Assembly: GCA_012221805.1 (NCBI GenBank)
Contig: CP015195.1
Coordinates: 558,001-622,000 of the forward strand
Reading direction: 5' to 3'
From: Pasteurellaceae bacterium RH1A
Lineage (GTDB): Bacteria > Pseudomonadota > Gammaproteobacteria > Enterobacterales > Pasteurellaceae
Length of the DNA stretch: 64,000 nt
Below the pieces are notes generated by a model that was not told the origin of the DNA, searched no databases, and saw nothing but the letters and a program-made list of their open reading frames with translations. Below, piece after piece: positions 1 to 8,176 of the stretch (positions are counted from its first letter, which is position 1; each line of letters opens with the position of its first letter). The position numbers and the translations under genes are program-made.

Positions 1-513
1 AAGATGTCCAAGTCCCTGGGCAACTACATCGGCGTAACCGATGCTCCAAACGATATGTTCGGTAAGATCATGTCCATTTCTGATGATCTGATGTGGGATT
101 GGTATAACCTGCTTTCCTTCCGCTCCTTGGAAGACATTGCCCAGCTCAAGGCCGATGTTGAGGCCGGCAAAAACCCACGTGATGTGAAGATCTTGCTGGC
201 CAAAGAAATTATTGCCCGCTTCCATACAGAAGCTGACGCAGAAGCGGCTGAACAAGAATTTATCAATCGCTTCCAAAAGGGTGCTATGCCAGATGAAATG
301 CCAGAATTCACCTTTGAAGGGGAATTTGGTATTGCCGCTCTCCTCAAAGAAGCCGGCTTGGTGCCATCAACCTCTGAAGCCATCCGCTCTGCCCAGCAAG
401 GCGGGGTCAAGATTGATGGCGAAAAAGTGGACGATGTGAAGCAAAACGCCCAAAAAGGCACCTTTGTTTACCAGGTGGGTAAACGCAAATTTGCTCGGAT
501 TACCCTCAACTAA
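1..513 (+). CDS. tyrS: Tyrosyl-tRNA synthetase, C-terminal part (5' end outside window)
   Basis: Charges tRNA-Tyr with tyrosine in the cytoplasm. The reading frame is open from base 1 and begins K-M-S-K-S-L-G-N, the class I KMSKS loop that binds ATP. The Rossmann domain with the HIGH motif therefore lies before the window. The rest is the anticodon-binding region and a C-terminal S4-like RNA-binding domain (about the last 60 residues, with the [14 protein letters not shown] segment). A KMSKS loop instead of the KFGKT of E. coli TyrS points to the TyrZ-like subgroup, as I recall for Haemophilus. A strong terminator follows 10 bases after the stop, so this is the end of its transcript. Confidence 0.96.
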   Translation, partial: KMSKSLGNYIGVTDAPNDMFGKIMSISDDLMWDWYNLLSFRSLEDIAQLKADVEAGKNPRDVKILLAKEIIARFHTEADAEAAEQEFINRFQKGAMPDEMPEFTFEGEFGIAALLKEAGLVPSTSEAIRSAQQGGVKIDGEKVDDVKQNAQKGTFVYQVGKRKFARITLN

Positions 514-520
514 TTGACTT

Positions 521-546
521 GGTGGGCCTAGGCCCACCTTGTTTTT
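521..546 (+). terminator. Rho-independent terminator of tyrS
   Basis: GGTGGGCC and GGCCCACC form a near-continuous GC-rich stem with a TA centre at 521-538, followed by TTGTTTTT. It sits just after the tyrS stop and before cmoB. Confidence 0.85.
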
Positions 547-571
547 CTAGCCTACTGCACATCTCAAAACC

Positions 572-1537
572 ATGATCGACTTTCGCCCCTTTTACCAACA
601 AATCGCCACCAGCAACCTGTCTGCCTGGCTGGAAACCCTACCCCTGCAACTCAAACAATGGGAAAAACAAACCCACGGCGACTATGCCAAGTGGGCCAAA
701 ATTGTGAATTTTTTGCCTGAACAGACCGCTTGTATTAACCTCAAAGACCGAGTGGAAGCCCTGGCGGAGCAGCCCTTGAGTGCAGGTGAAAGCCAGCGTT
801 TGGTTTACCACCTCAAACAGCTTATGCCTTGGCGTAAGGGGCCTTATCACCTCCTGGGCGTCCATATTGACACCGAATGGCGGTCTGATTTCAAATGGGA
901 TCGGGTCCTGCCTCACCTTGCCCCGCTGGCTGGCCGTACGGTTTTAGATGTGGGCTGCGGCAGCGGTTATCATATGTGGCGAATGGTGGGTGAAGGCGCC
1001 AAAATGGTGGTGGGCATTGACCCAACCGAGCTTTTCTTGTGCCAATTTGAAGCCGTGCGTAAACTGCTCAATAACGACCGCCGAGCCAACCTTATTCCGC
1101 TGGGCATTGAACAAATGCAGCCCCTAGAGGCCTTTGATACGGTCTTTTCCATGGGCGTGCTTTACCACCGCAAGTCCCCGCTTGATCACCTCTCCCAGCT
1201 TAAAAATCAACTGGTTAAGGGCGGGGAGTTGGTCTTAGAAACTCTGGTGATTGATGGGGATGTCAATGATGTCCTGGTGCCTGCCGATCGCTATGCCAAG
1301 ATGAAGAATGTCTATTTCATCCCCTCTGTGGCTGCCTTGATTAACTGGCTGGAAAAGGTGGGCTTTGTGAATGTTCGCTGTGTGGATGAGGCCGTGACGA
1401 CCCTTGAGGAACAACGCAAGACCGACTGGCTGGAAAACGAATCGCTGGTGGATTTCTTAGACCCGTTAGATCAGACCAAAACCATCGAAGGCTATCCCGC
1501 CCCTAAACGGGCTGTGATTTTGGCTAATCGGCCTTAA
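572..1537 (+). CDS. cmoB: tRNA U34 carboxymethyltransferase CmoB
   Basis: Transfers the carboxymethyl group of carboxy-SAM to 5-hydroxyuridine at tRNA position 34, giving cmo5U and wider wobble reading. The 321-residue length matches the family. The SAM-type Rossmann fold shows as [11 protein letters not shown] at residues 124-134, and the N-terminal segment with [21 protein letters not shown] is typical of CmoB. The partner gene cmoA, which makes carboxy-SAM, is not next to it. The ATG at 572 lies 26 bases after the tyrS terminator, so the gene has its own promoter. It converges on the outer-membrane protein gene across an inverted uptake-sequence pair. Confidence 0.95.
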   Translation: MIDFRPFYQQIATSNLSAWLETLPLQLKQWEKQTHGDYAKWAKIVNFLPEQTACINLKDRVEALAEQPLSAGESQRLVYHLKQLMPWRKGPYHLLGVHIDTEWRSDFKWDRVLPHLAPLAGRTVLDVGCGSGYHMWRMVGEGAKMVVGIDPTELFLCQFEAVRKLLNNDRRANLIPLGIEQMQPLEAFDTVFSMGVLYHRKSPLDHLSQLKNQLVKGGELVLETLVIDGDVNDVLVPADRYAKMKNVYFIPSVAALINWLEKVGFVNVRCVDEAVTTLEEQRKTDWLENESLVDFLDPLDQTKTIEGYPAPKRAVILANRP

Positions 1538-1541
1538 AAAG

Positions 1542-1589
1542 ACAAGCGGCCAGAAACTTGCAAAATCCTGCAAATTTCTGGCCGCTTGT
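1542..1589. terminator. Inverted uptake-signal pair, probable bidirectional terminator
   Basis: ACAAGCGGCC and GGCCGCTTGT face each other with TTGCAAAATCCTGCAA between them, so the transcript can fold into a long hairpin. T-rich sequence follows on the right. It lies at the convergent junction of cmoB and the outer-membrane protein gene. Confidence 0.75.
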
Positions 1590-1602
1590 TATGTTTTTGA
1601 AA

Positions 1603-2199
1603 TTAGAAACGGTAGGTTGCGTTTACGCCAAAGGTATTGCCCTTGAGGGTCTCACCATCAAATTTGATACGGGTATGTAAATACTCTGCCCCTAATTCTA
1701 CATTAGAAGAAACAGCATATTTAGCACCAACACCAAGACCTAAACCTCCTTTGGTTTCAGATACTGATTCTGAAGAGCGATGAATGACAGTTCCATCTTC
1801 AAAAACAACATTGGATGAGCTTGAACCTTCAAGTTTTGTTGCCACATAGGCTGCTTTTACATATGGAAGGAAAGCTGGAGTCACACGGTAGCCTTGTAAA
1901 TAGCCAACACTTGCACGGAATTTCTCTTTTATTTGAGCATGTCCAGTAGCATCATTTTCATTCAGTAATGTTGAACTATTTAGTTTAACCTTACCTTCAA
2001 TAATCCCTACCCAGTTATTACCATAGTCAATGCCATAATCAACAACAACTCCAACACCAGTTGCTTGTTTAAGATCAGTATATTTAGTTGAAGTCACATC
2101 AAGACCCGCCCCCCAACCTGTAAAAGTTGAGCCAACAGGTGCAGCCATAGCTGCTGTTGAGAATAAGCCTGCAAGAGCAAGAACGGTTAATTTTTTCAT
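1603..2199 (-). CDS. Small outer-membrane beta-barrel protein (opacity/OmpW-like size)
   Basis: A 198-residue protein with a clear Sec signal peptide (MKKLTVLALAGLFSTAAMA, cut before A-P). The mature part alternates polar and hydrophobic residues as in amphipathic strands, and it ends in Tyr-Arg-Phe, the terminal aromatic signature read by the BAM complex. The size suits an 8-stranded barrel of the opacity-porin or OmpA-like type, but I cannot assign a substrate or a named family. The longest loop (SSSSNVVFEDGTVIHRSSESVSET region) is probably surface-exposed. It lies downstream of the tatD and DUF1523 genes on the same strand but has its own ribosome site. Confidence 0.75.
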   Translation of the reverse strand: MKKLTVLALAGLFSTAAMAAPVGSTFTGWGAGLDVTSTKYTDLKQATGVGVVVDYGIDYGNNWVGIIEGKVKLNSSTLLNENDATGHAQIKEKFRASVGYLQGYRVTPAFLPYVKAAYVATKLEGSSSSNVVFEDGTVIHRSSESVSETKGGLGLGVGAKYAVSSNVELGAEYLHTRIKFDGETLKGNTFGVNATYRF

Positions 2200-2227
2200 G
2201 GATAACTCCTTATGTTGTGATGAAAAT

Positions 2228-2755
2228 CTACTTTCCGCTATCGAACCAACCTCGGATAAATTGGAGGCCGAGGAAGAAGGTTAAGGCAAAAAAGGCGTAA
2301 AGGATGTAGCTGACGATAGGCAGCGATTTGCTGTCGCCCTCGTTAAAGGCTTGAACAGACACCAATTTACGTTCTTCGTTGAACATGGGGGCGTTCCAGC
2401 CATAGTATTTGATTTGGACGGTCTGTTTTTTCTCGGCAAAGGCCATGGCTCTGGCTTGGATTTCGCCTGAGTTAAATTTGAAGTAGAAAGGATAACCCCA
2501 GCCCGTGTTGTCGTTGCGATATTGGATGGCTTTTTCGGTGGCGTTGTTGGAGGTAAAGAGATAATACACGTCACGGATTTCGCCATCGGCTGGGTTGCTG
2601 GCACTGATGACCCCGTCCTTATCGACACGGCGGACATCGCCCGAGGTGATGTTGGTCACATCATAGCTCGGGAAGGAGTAATTGACCACGCCCACCAGCA
2701 CAATGTGCAGGGAAAGCAGGACCAACATTAAAAACCATTTGATTACTGTACGCAT
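2228..2755 (-). CDS. DUF1523 family membrane-anchored protein
   Basis: A 175-residue protein with an N-terminal membrane segment (about residues 7-28), a periplasmic domain beginning with the FPSYDVTNITSGDVRRVDKDG region, and a second membrane segment near the C-terminus (about 150-170). The YDV-x-x-I-x-G-x-x-V-x-R-V-D pattern matches what I recall of DUF1523. The function of the family is unknown. It begins 8 bases after the TatD-like gene ends, with AGGAGC as ribosome site, so the two are very probably co-transcribed. Confidence 0.7.
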   Translation of the reverse strand: MRTVIKWFLMLVLLSLHIVLVGVVNYSFPSYDVTNITSGDVRRVDKDGVISASNPADGEIRDVYYLFTSNNATEKAIQYRNDNTGWGYPFYFKFNSGEIQARAMAFAEKKQTVQIKYYGWNAPMFNEERKLVSVQAFNEGDSKSLPIVSYILYAFFALTFFLGLQFIRGWFDSGK

Positions 2756-2763
2756 AAATGCTC

Positions 2764-3546
2764 CTAGATCTTAAATAAATGTTTCACATTTTGGGTGGAA
2801 ACTGCGGCCATTTCTTCAACGGAAACGCCCTTGAGGCTGGCCAAATACTCACAAACCTCCCGTACATAGGCAGGCTGGTTGGGCTTGCCCCGATAGGGAA
2901 TAGGCGCCAAATAAGGCGAATCGGTTTCTACCAAGAGCCTGTCAAGCGGGACTTTTCGCACCACTTCTCGCAAGTCTTCGGCATTGCGGAAGGTAATAAT
3001 ACCTGAAATGGAGATATAAAAACCAATATCCAAGGCCCGTTTGGCCATGTCCCAATCTTCAGTGAAGCAGTGTAACACGCCTCCGCAGTCTTGTGCAGAA
3101 CCTTTTTCAAGAAAATCCATGGTATCTTGCCGGGCCGAACGGGTGTGAATGACCAGGGGCTTGCCTAAAAGCTTGGCCGCTTCAATATGTTGGACGAAGA
3201 GTTCCTGCTGCAAAGCCTTGGTTTCAGGCGTGTAGTGGTAGTCCAAGCCAGTTTCACCAATGGCCACCACACGGGGATCTTTACCTAGCTCCAGCAGTTT
3301 ATCATAGTCAAAGGGTTCTTCTTCCACATTGAGCGGGTGTACCCCGCAAGAGAGAGACACTTCGGGCCGGTGGGCAGTGAGCTGCTTCATGGCCTCAAAC
3401 CGGCCCAGGGTGGTGCAGATGGACACCAGCTGCTGCACGCCTCGGGCTTTGGCAGCATCAATCACCTCGTCCACATTCTTGTGGCGGGTTTCGTAGTCCA
3501 GAGCGTCTAGGTGGCAGTGGGAGTCGATAATATATAGGTCTTTCAT
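2764..3546 (-). CDS. ycfH: TatD-family metal-dependent DNase/hydrolase (YcfH-type)
   Basis: A 260-residue TIM-barrel hydrolase of the TatD family, members of which act as Mg-dependent 3'-5' exonucleases on DNA. The metal ligands are visible: D-S-H-C-H near residues 8-12, G-E-T-G-L-D-Y-H near 98, a histidine in the IHTR segment, and E-T-D-S-P-Y-L near 203. The first HxH has Cys between the histidines, as in YcfH. It is the first gene of a leftward pair with the DUF1523 gene. The exact substrate cannot be read from the sequence. YjjV or TatD itself are the alternatives, and the length fits YcfH best. Confidence 0.85.
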   Translation of the reverse strand: MKDLYIIDSHCHLDALDYETRHKNVDEVIDAAKARGVQQLVSICTTLGRFEAMKQLTAHRPEVSLSCGVHPLNVEEEPFDYDKLLELGKDPRVVAIGETGLDYHYTPETKALQQELFVQHIEAAKLLGKPLVIHTRSARQDTMDFLEKGSAQDCGGVLHCFTEDWDMAKRALDIGFYISISGIITFRNAEDLREVVRKVPLDRLLVETDSPYLAPIPYRGKPNQPAYVREVCEYLASLKGVSVEEMAAVSTQNVKHLFKI

Positions 3547-3576
3547 TTGTTTCCTTTTTTACTATGTTTTGATGGT

Positions 3577-3670
3577 GGACGCATGCAATGCGTCCCTACC
3601 AATCACGTTGAATTGGTTTTCGTGATCTATTTAATCATATTTTGTAGGGACACATTGCATGTGTCCGTGC
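3577..3670. repeat. Palindromic intergenic repeat, family C (GTAGGGAC type), two arms
   Basis: Two hairpins, GGACGCAT-GCA-ATGCGTCC (3577-3595) and GGACACAT-TGC-ATGTGTCC (3648-3666), carry CCCTACC and GTAGGG on their facing sides and so form an inverted pair. Related GTAGGGG units occur at 20083 and 37029. It sits between dsbD and the tatD-like gene, both leftward. Confidence 0.75.
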
Positions 3671-3697
3671 AATATTTCCGCTTGCACAAAGGTTTTT

Positions 3698-5392
3698 TTA
3701 CAACTGATTAAGCCAATCCAAAAATTCCCCAGCCTGCATAAAGCCCGTCACCCTTTGCTGGGTTAGCTCCCTGCCCTCTTCATCAAAAAAGAGAATGGTC
3801 GGCAGGCCTAGCACTTGAAAGTGTTTCATCAGCTCATCATTCTGGGCAGAATTTTTGGTCATATCAATTTGTAGCACAGCCATCTGATCAAGCCTAGCTT
3901 TAACTTGTGGATCAGTAAAGGTGTACTTCTCAAACTCCTTGCAGGCCACACACCAGTCGGCATAGAGTTCCAGCATAACCTTCTTGCCCTTGTAAGCGGT
4001 CAGTTTTTGCTCTAAATCTGCAAGGCTTGCAATCCGCTCAAAATGTTGGCTTTGTGTCACTTGGCTGCTTGGAGAGCCAGGCCAGACCAAATCGGCAAAG
4101 GGCTTGGCGGCTACTACCAAAAGAGCCAGCAAGGCGATGCGTAACCCTCTCTTTAGCCAGCCAGTCGGTTTGATTTGTTCGCTCAACCAAACCAAGAAAG
4201 CAATCGCTAAGGCCGACCAGAGATAGGCTTCCCATTGCCCAAAGACCCGACTTAACAAGAATACAGGCAGGGCCAGCATGACAAAACCAAAGGCGGTTTT
4301 AACCAAGAGGAGCCAATCGCCTGATTTAGGCAGGATACGGTTGCCAAAGAGGGTAATCAAAATTAACGGTAAGCCCATACCCAGGGCCAGTAAATAAAGG
4401 GCCAGGCCGCCTGTGATCAGGTCACCACTTTGGGCTACATAGAGTAAAGCACCTGATAGCGGGGCCGAGGTGCAAGGCGAAGCGACTAGGCCCGCAATCA
4501 TGCCCATCACAAAGACTGAACCCAGGGCGCCGCCCTCCTGTTTTTGGCTGAGAGCATTGAGTTTTTGCTGCCAGCTGTTGGGCAGTTTAATCTCAAAAAG
4601 GCCAAACATCGACAGGGCCAGAACCGTGAATAAGACTGCCAAGCCAATCAGCACCGGAGGGCTTTGCAGGGCAATCTGGAAGGGCAGGCCGATGGCAGCC
4701 ACAATCAGGCCAAGCAGGGTATAGGTCAGGGCCATGCCTTGCACATAGGTAAAACTTAGAAGCAAAGCTTTGGCTGTGCTAGGTCGCTTGCTCTTGCCAA
4801 TCACAATGGCTGATAGGAGCGGCAACATGGGCAGAACACAAGGGGTAAAGGCCAGGCCTAGCCCCAAGACAAAGAACCAAAAAATCGAAAAGCGGTTTTG
4901 GGAGAGGGTTTGGGCCAAGACTTCTTGCTGGGCCTGGGGGGCAGGATTTGCAAGATTTGGCGGATTTTGCCCCGCTTGTTGGGGGTTTAAGTCCACCGTT
5001 ACCCGTTCAGGCGGGTAGCAAAAGCCCTTGGTGCAGCCCTGGTAAAAGACCTCTAACTGGGCCGCCTCTTGGGCAGCTTGAAAGGGAACCGTGACAGAAA
5101 GCTGGTTGCGGAAGATATTGACCAGGCCGAAAAATTCGTCCTCGTGTTGCTCGGCTTCAGGAAAGACAGGCTGGCTGGCTTCTACATTGAGGCCATTGAC
5201 TTTGATTTCCTTTTGGTAGAGATAATAACCCTCGGCAATCTGCCAGTTGAGCTGGGCCGCTTGGCTGCCCACCTGGGCTGAAAAGGCAAAGGCCTGTTCA
5301 GGTGGCAGAAAGGCAGGTTTCTTATCAAAGAGGCCGGCTTGAGCAGTTAGGCTCCAGAGGCTTAAAAAGAAAATCAAAAACCGAGTAAACAT
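3698..5392 (-). CDS. dsbD: Thiol:disulfide interchange protein DsbD
   Basis: Moves electrons from cytoplasmic thioredoxin across the inner membrane to periplasmic DsbC, DsbG and cytochrome-maturation proteins. All three modules are present in 564 residues: a signal peptide (cut after AQA, about 19), an N-terminal alpha domain with the Cys120/Cys125 pair (GCTKGFC), an eight-helix membrane core with Cys185 (FTPCVLP) and Cys307 (ASPCTSAP), and a C-terminal thioredoxin-like gamma domain with the WCVAC centre (Cys481, Cys484). The start has AAGGA upstream. It is a lone leftward gene between two repeat regions, and its usual neighbour cutA is absent. Confidence 0.96.
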   Translation of the reverse strand: MFTRFLIFFLSLWSLTAQAGLFDKKPAFLPPEQAFAFSAQVGSQAAQLNWQIAEGYYLYQKEIKVNGLNVEASQPVFPEAEQHEDEFFGLVNIFRNQLSVTVPFQAAQEAAQLEVFYQGCTKGFCYPPERVTVDLNPQQAGQNPPNLANPAPQAQQEVLAQTLSQNRFSIFWFFVLGLGLAFTPCVLPMLPLLSAIVIGKSKRPSTAKALLLSFTYVQGMALTYTLLGLIVAAIGLPFQIALQSPPVLIGLAVLFTVLALSMFGLFEIKLPNSWQQKLNALSQKQEGGALGSVFVMGMIAGLVASPCTSAPLSGALLYVAQSGDLITGGLALYLLALGMGLPLILITLFGNRILPKSGDWLLLVKTAFGFVMLALPVFLLSRVFGQWEAYLWSALAIAFLVWLSEQIKPTGWLKRGLRIALLALLVVAAKPFADLVWPGSPSSQVTQSQHFERIASLADLEQKLTAYKGKKVMLELYADWCVACKEFEKYTFTDPQVKARLDQMAVLQIDMTKNSAQNDELMKHFQVLGLPTILFFDEEGRELTQQRVTGFMQAGEFLDWLNQL

Positions 5393-5702
5393 TATCTTCC
5401 TTACATTTACAATAACTTACACTCCCTCCCCCGCTTGCGGGGAGGGCTGGGGTGGGGGGATTGAGCGAAGCTCAAAATACAAGCAGGTTAAACATGGCGG
5501 AAATTTGCAAATTTAGTTTCATTTCATATCGCTTGTTGCCCTAAGTTAGCTCCCCCCACCCTAACCCTCCCCCGCAAGCGGGGGAGGGAATTTTTGCATG
5601 GAAGCACTCTAGATAAGTGAGTGGAGGGAGGTTTGTTGCCTTGGATTATAACGCAAAACTTTACTTTTTTCGGCAAAATGTTACATTGAAGGCAGTTTTT
5701 TG
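5393..5702. repeat. Intergenic region with composite repeat (family B arms around a uptake-sequence core)
   Basis: No gene is visible in this 310-base gap. An arm at 5422-5460 (CCCTCCCCCGCTTGCGGGGAGGG then GGTGGGGGGA) and its inverted partner at 5551-5589 enclose TTGAGCGAAGCTCAA and degraded uptake sequences (ACAAGCAGG, TTTGCAAAT, CGCTTGT). The same arrangement recurs after lysA at 22864-23032. The last 100 bases must hold the cyaA promoter, but I cannot fix its elements. Confidence 0.75.
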
Positions 5703-8156
5703 ATGATTGGTATGCTTGTGAAATCCCTATCCACCCCCTATCCACAAAACCGCACCTTTTCTGAACAACTGGCCTTTGCCCGTGAGCAATTCGACCAGCT
5801 AGACCGCCTGCGGATCAACCGTACCCTGGCCTCAAACAGTTTAGAATACCAGCATATCTTTCAGCTTATTCCCCTTTTACTCCATTATAACCACCCCTTC
5901 TTGCCCACCTATGTGGAATACGCCCCCTCAAGCATTTGGGGTTTTGAACTCTCCTCCTTTCAAGACAAGTACCTGAAAATCCACGGCCTGCAAGAAGAAT
6001 TTGCTGCCTACCACAGCAAGCCAGCCTTTGACGGTCTTTATGTCATGGGCAGCACGGGTTCTATCAGCCAAACCAGCCAGTCGGATATGGATCTCTGGCT
6101 CTGTTCCACTCAGGCCTTTACCAGCGTTCAGCGTAAATACTTAGACAAAAAATTTGAGAAGATCCGCCAGTGGGCCAGTTATTTTGGGGTGGAGGTCAAT
6201 CTCTTTTTGATGAACCCTGAAGAATTCAAGGCCCAGCAATACCATAATGAGATGACCGAGGAGCACAGCGGCTCGGCCCAACATTTTTTTCTCTTAGATG
6301 AGTTCTACCGCTCGGCCATCCGCCTGGCAGGCAAGCGGCTGCTTTGGCTCCACCTGCTCAAGGTGGACGGGCAGGACTACCAAACCAGCATCGATCAAGC
6401 GGTCGCCAGAGGCGAATTATTTACAAATGAGTGGATAGATTTTGGCGATTTTGCTGAGTTATCCACAGGGGAATATTTTGGTGCCAGTTTGTGGCAGCTC
6501 TACAAGGGCATTGAGTCGCCTTATAAGTCCACCATCAAGATCATTTTATTAGAAAGCTATTCACAGACTTATCCACAAACCAAGCTCATCTCCAAGCTCT
6601 TTAAAAAACGCCTGCACAAGCAGGACTTTGGCGACTACCATTTCGATCCCTATTTGGCCATGTTAGACAAGGTGAGCCAGTACTTAACCGAGCGGGGCGA
6701 GTTGGAGCGGCTGGAATGTGTCCGCCAGTGCTTTTACCTCAAGGTCACCGAGGGCAAGCCCAGCCAAAATTGGCGGAGTGAAACCTTGGCAGGCCTTGTG
6801 GCCGACTGGGGCTGGGGGGCAGATCAGCTAGAGGTGCTGAATAATCGCTCAGCTTGGAAGGTCAAACAGGCCATCAAGCACCACAGTATGCTGGTAAATC
6901 AGCTGCTCAAGAGCTATCACAATTTAATCAATTTTGCCCGCAAGTTGCATATCGAACCCAGCATTTTATCGCACGATAGCGACATTTTAATGCGTAAGCT
7001 CTATTCCGTCTTTGAGGTGGTGCCTGGCAAAATTCCCCTTATTCCTACCCAGGTGGCCAAAAACCTGGCCGAGGACCATTTAACCTTTATTGAGGTCACA
7101 GAAGGCTCGGCGGTGGAGAAGGGCTGGTATCTCATCAACCAATCACCCAAGGCGGGCTATCCTTCCCAGCTCCGTCACACCCAATTTAATGCCTCGCTCA
7201 ACAAGCTGGTGGCCTGGGCCTATTTTAACGGTCTGATGACCGAAAACACGCAAATCCACCTCTTGAGCAAGAGCGTCAAGCTCCCTACCCTGCGCCAGTT
7301 TATTGCCGATCTGCGTTTAAGTATGCCCTTTAACCCGCCGGCCATCACCACCGAGGAGCTTTATCACCCTGATGAACTGCGCAATTTGGTCTTTGTGATT
7401 AACCTGACCAAGGACCCAACCAAGGATCTGCAAAATGATCGGGTGGAGCTGTCCAAGCGGGACTTATTTAACATTAGCTCCTCCCAACAGAACCTGATTG
7501 GCAGCGTGGATCTGATCTACCGCAATATGTGGAACGAAATCCGAACCCACCATTTTGAGGGCGCCAATGCCACCATGAATGCCCTTAAGGTCTTGTCCAA
7601 CAAGATTTACCTGACCCTGTCGCCGCTTAACTCGGTCAGCGTGCTTTGCTACAGCCAAAAATTACAGGAAGAACTGCACGGCTTTTTTGCCGAGCTGGTC
7701 AGCCGCTGCATTGCCATTCAAACGGGCAAGAGTGTGTCTAAACAGCACTTCCACGCCCCCAATGGGGTTAGGAAAAAATGGCGGGGGGTCTTTGGCGAAC
7801 AAAAAGAGAAACAAGGCCATCAACAAGCGGTCGGTTCTGCCCCAAAAGTTGCAAATATGCCCAGCCTCATTGAGCAATTTGCCAGCGATGGCTTCCTGCA
7901 ATTCTTCTTTGAAGACAACCCTGACGGCAGCTTCAACGTTTATGTGCTAGACGAACGCAACAGCCTCGAGGCCTATATGCACTGCCGTGACAAGAAGGAA
8001 GACAGCATCAAGCAAATCAAACGGATTTATGCCGAAAGCCTCTCCCAAAAAGAGAGCTTTAACTTTCCACAATTTTATCAATTAATCGGCGAGCGCATTG
8101 TGCCCTTCCAAAGCCAGGCCCATCGGGCTTATTTGGAAAGCCTACTCGGTGCCTAG
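5703..8156 (+). CDS. cyaA: Class I adenylate cyclase
   Basis: Makes cAMP from ATP, the signal for CRP, and is normally stimulated by phosphorylated EIIA-Glc through its C-terminal half. The 817-residue length is that of full class I enzymes. The nucleotidyltransferase signature G-S-T-G-S followed by S-D-M-D-L-W (Asp128 and Asp130, metal binding) is intact, and the N-terminal LIPLLLHYNHPFLPTYV segment is typical. Three possible starts cluster here: TTG 5700, ATG 5703 and ATG 5712. ATG 5703 has the best spacing from GAAGG at 5688. Five likely CRP targets in this window would respond to its product. The Kef-type gene follows after 20 bases. Confidence 0.95.
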   Translation: MIGMLVKSLSTPYPQNRTFSEQLAFAREQFDQLDRLRINRTLASNSLEYQHIFQLIPLLLHYNHPFLPTYVEYAPSSIWGFELSSFQDKYLKIHGLQEEFAAYHSKPAFDGLYVMGSTGSISQTSQSDMDLWLCSTQAFTSVQRKYLDKKFEKIRQWASYFGVEVNLFLMNPEEFKAQQYHNEMTEEHSGSAQHFFLLDEFYRSAIRLAGKRLLWLHLLKVDGQDYQTSIDQAVARGELFTNEWIDFGDFAELSTGEYFGASLWQLYKGIESPYKSTIKIILLESYSQTYPQTKLISKLFKKRLHKQDFGDYHFDPYLAMLDKVSQYLTERGELERLECVRQCFYLKVTEGKPSQNWRSETLAGLVADWGWGADQLEVLNNRSAWKVKQAIKHHSMLVNQLLKSYHNLINFARKLHIEPSILSHDSDILMRKLYSVFEVVPGKIPLIPTQVAKNLAEDHLTFIEVTEGSAVEKGWYLINQSPKAGYPSQLRHTQFNASLNKLVAWAYFNGLMTENTQIHLLSKSVKLPTLRQFIADLRLSMPFNPPAITTEELYHPDELRNLVFVINLTKDPTKDLQNDRVELSKRDLFNISSSQQNLIGSVDLIYRNMWNEIRTHHFEGANATMNALKVLSNKIYLTLSPLNSVSVLCYSQKLQEELHGFFAELVSRCIAIQTGKSVSKQHFHAPNGVRKKWRGVFGEQKEKQGHQQAVGSAPKVANMPSLIEQFASDGFLQFFFEDNPDGSFNVYVLDERNSLEAYMHCRDKKEDSIKQIKRIYAESLSQKESFNFPQFYQLIGERIVPFQSQAHRAYLESLLGA

Positions 8157-8176
8157 CCCTATTTTATGGGGGAAAT

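Noticed and set aside
24..461. Long minus-strand frame opposite tyrS
   Set aside because: It mirrors the coding pattern of tyrS and has no ribosome site or family match.
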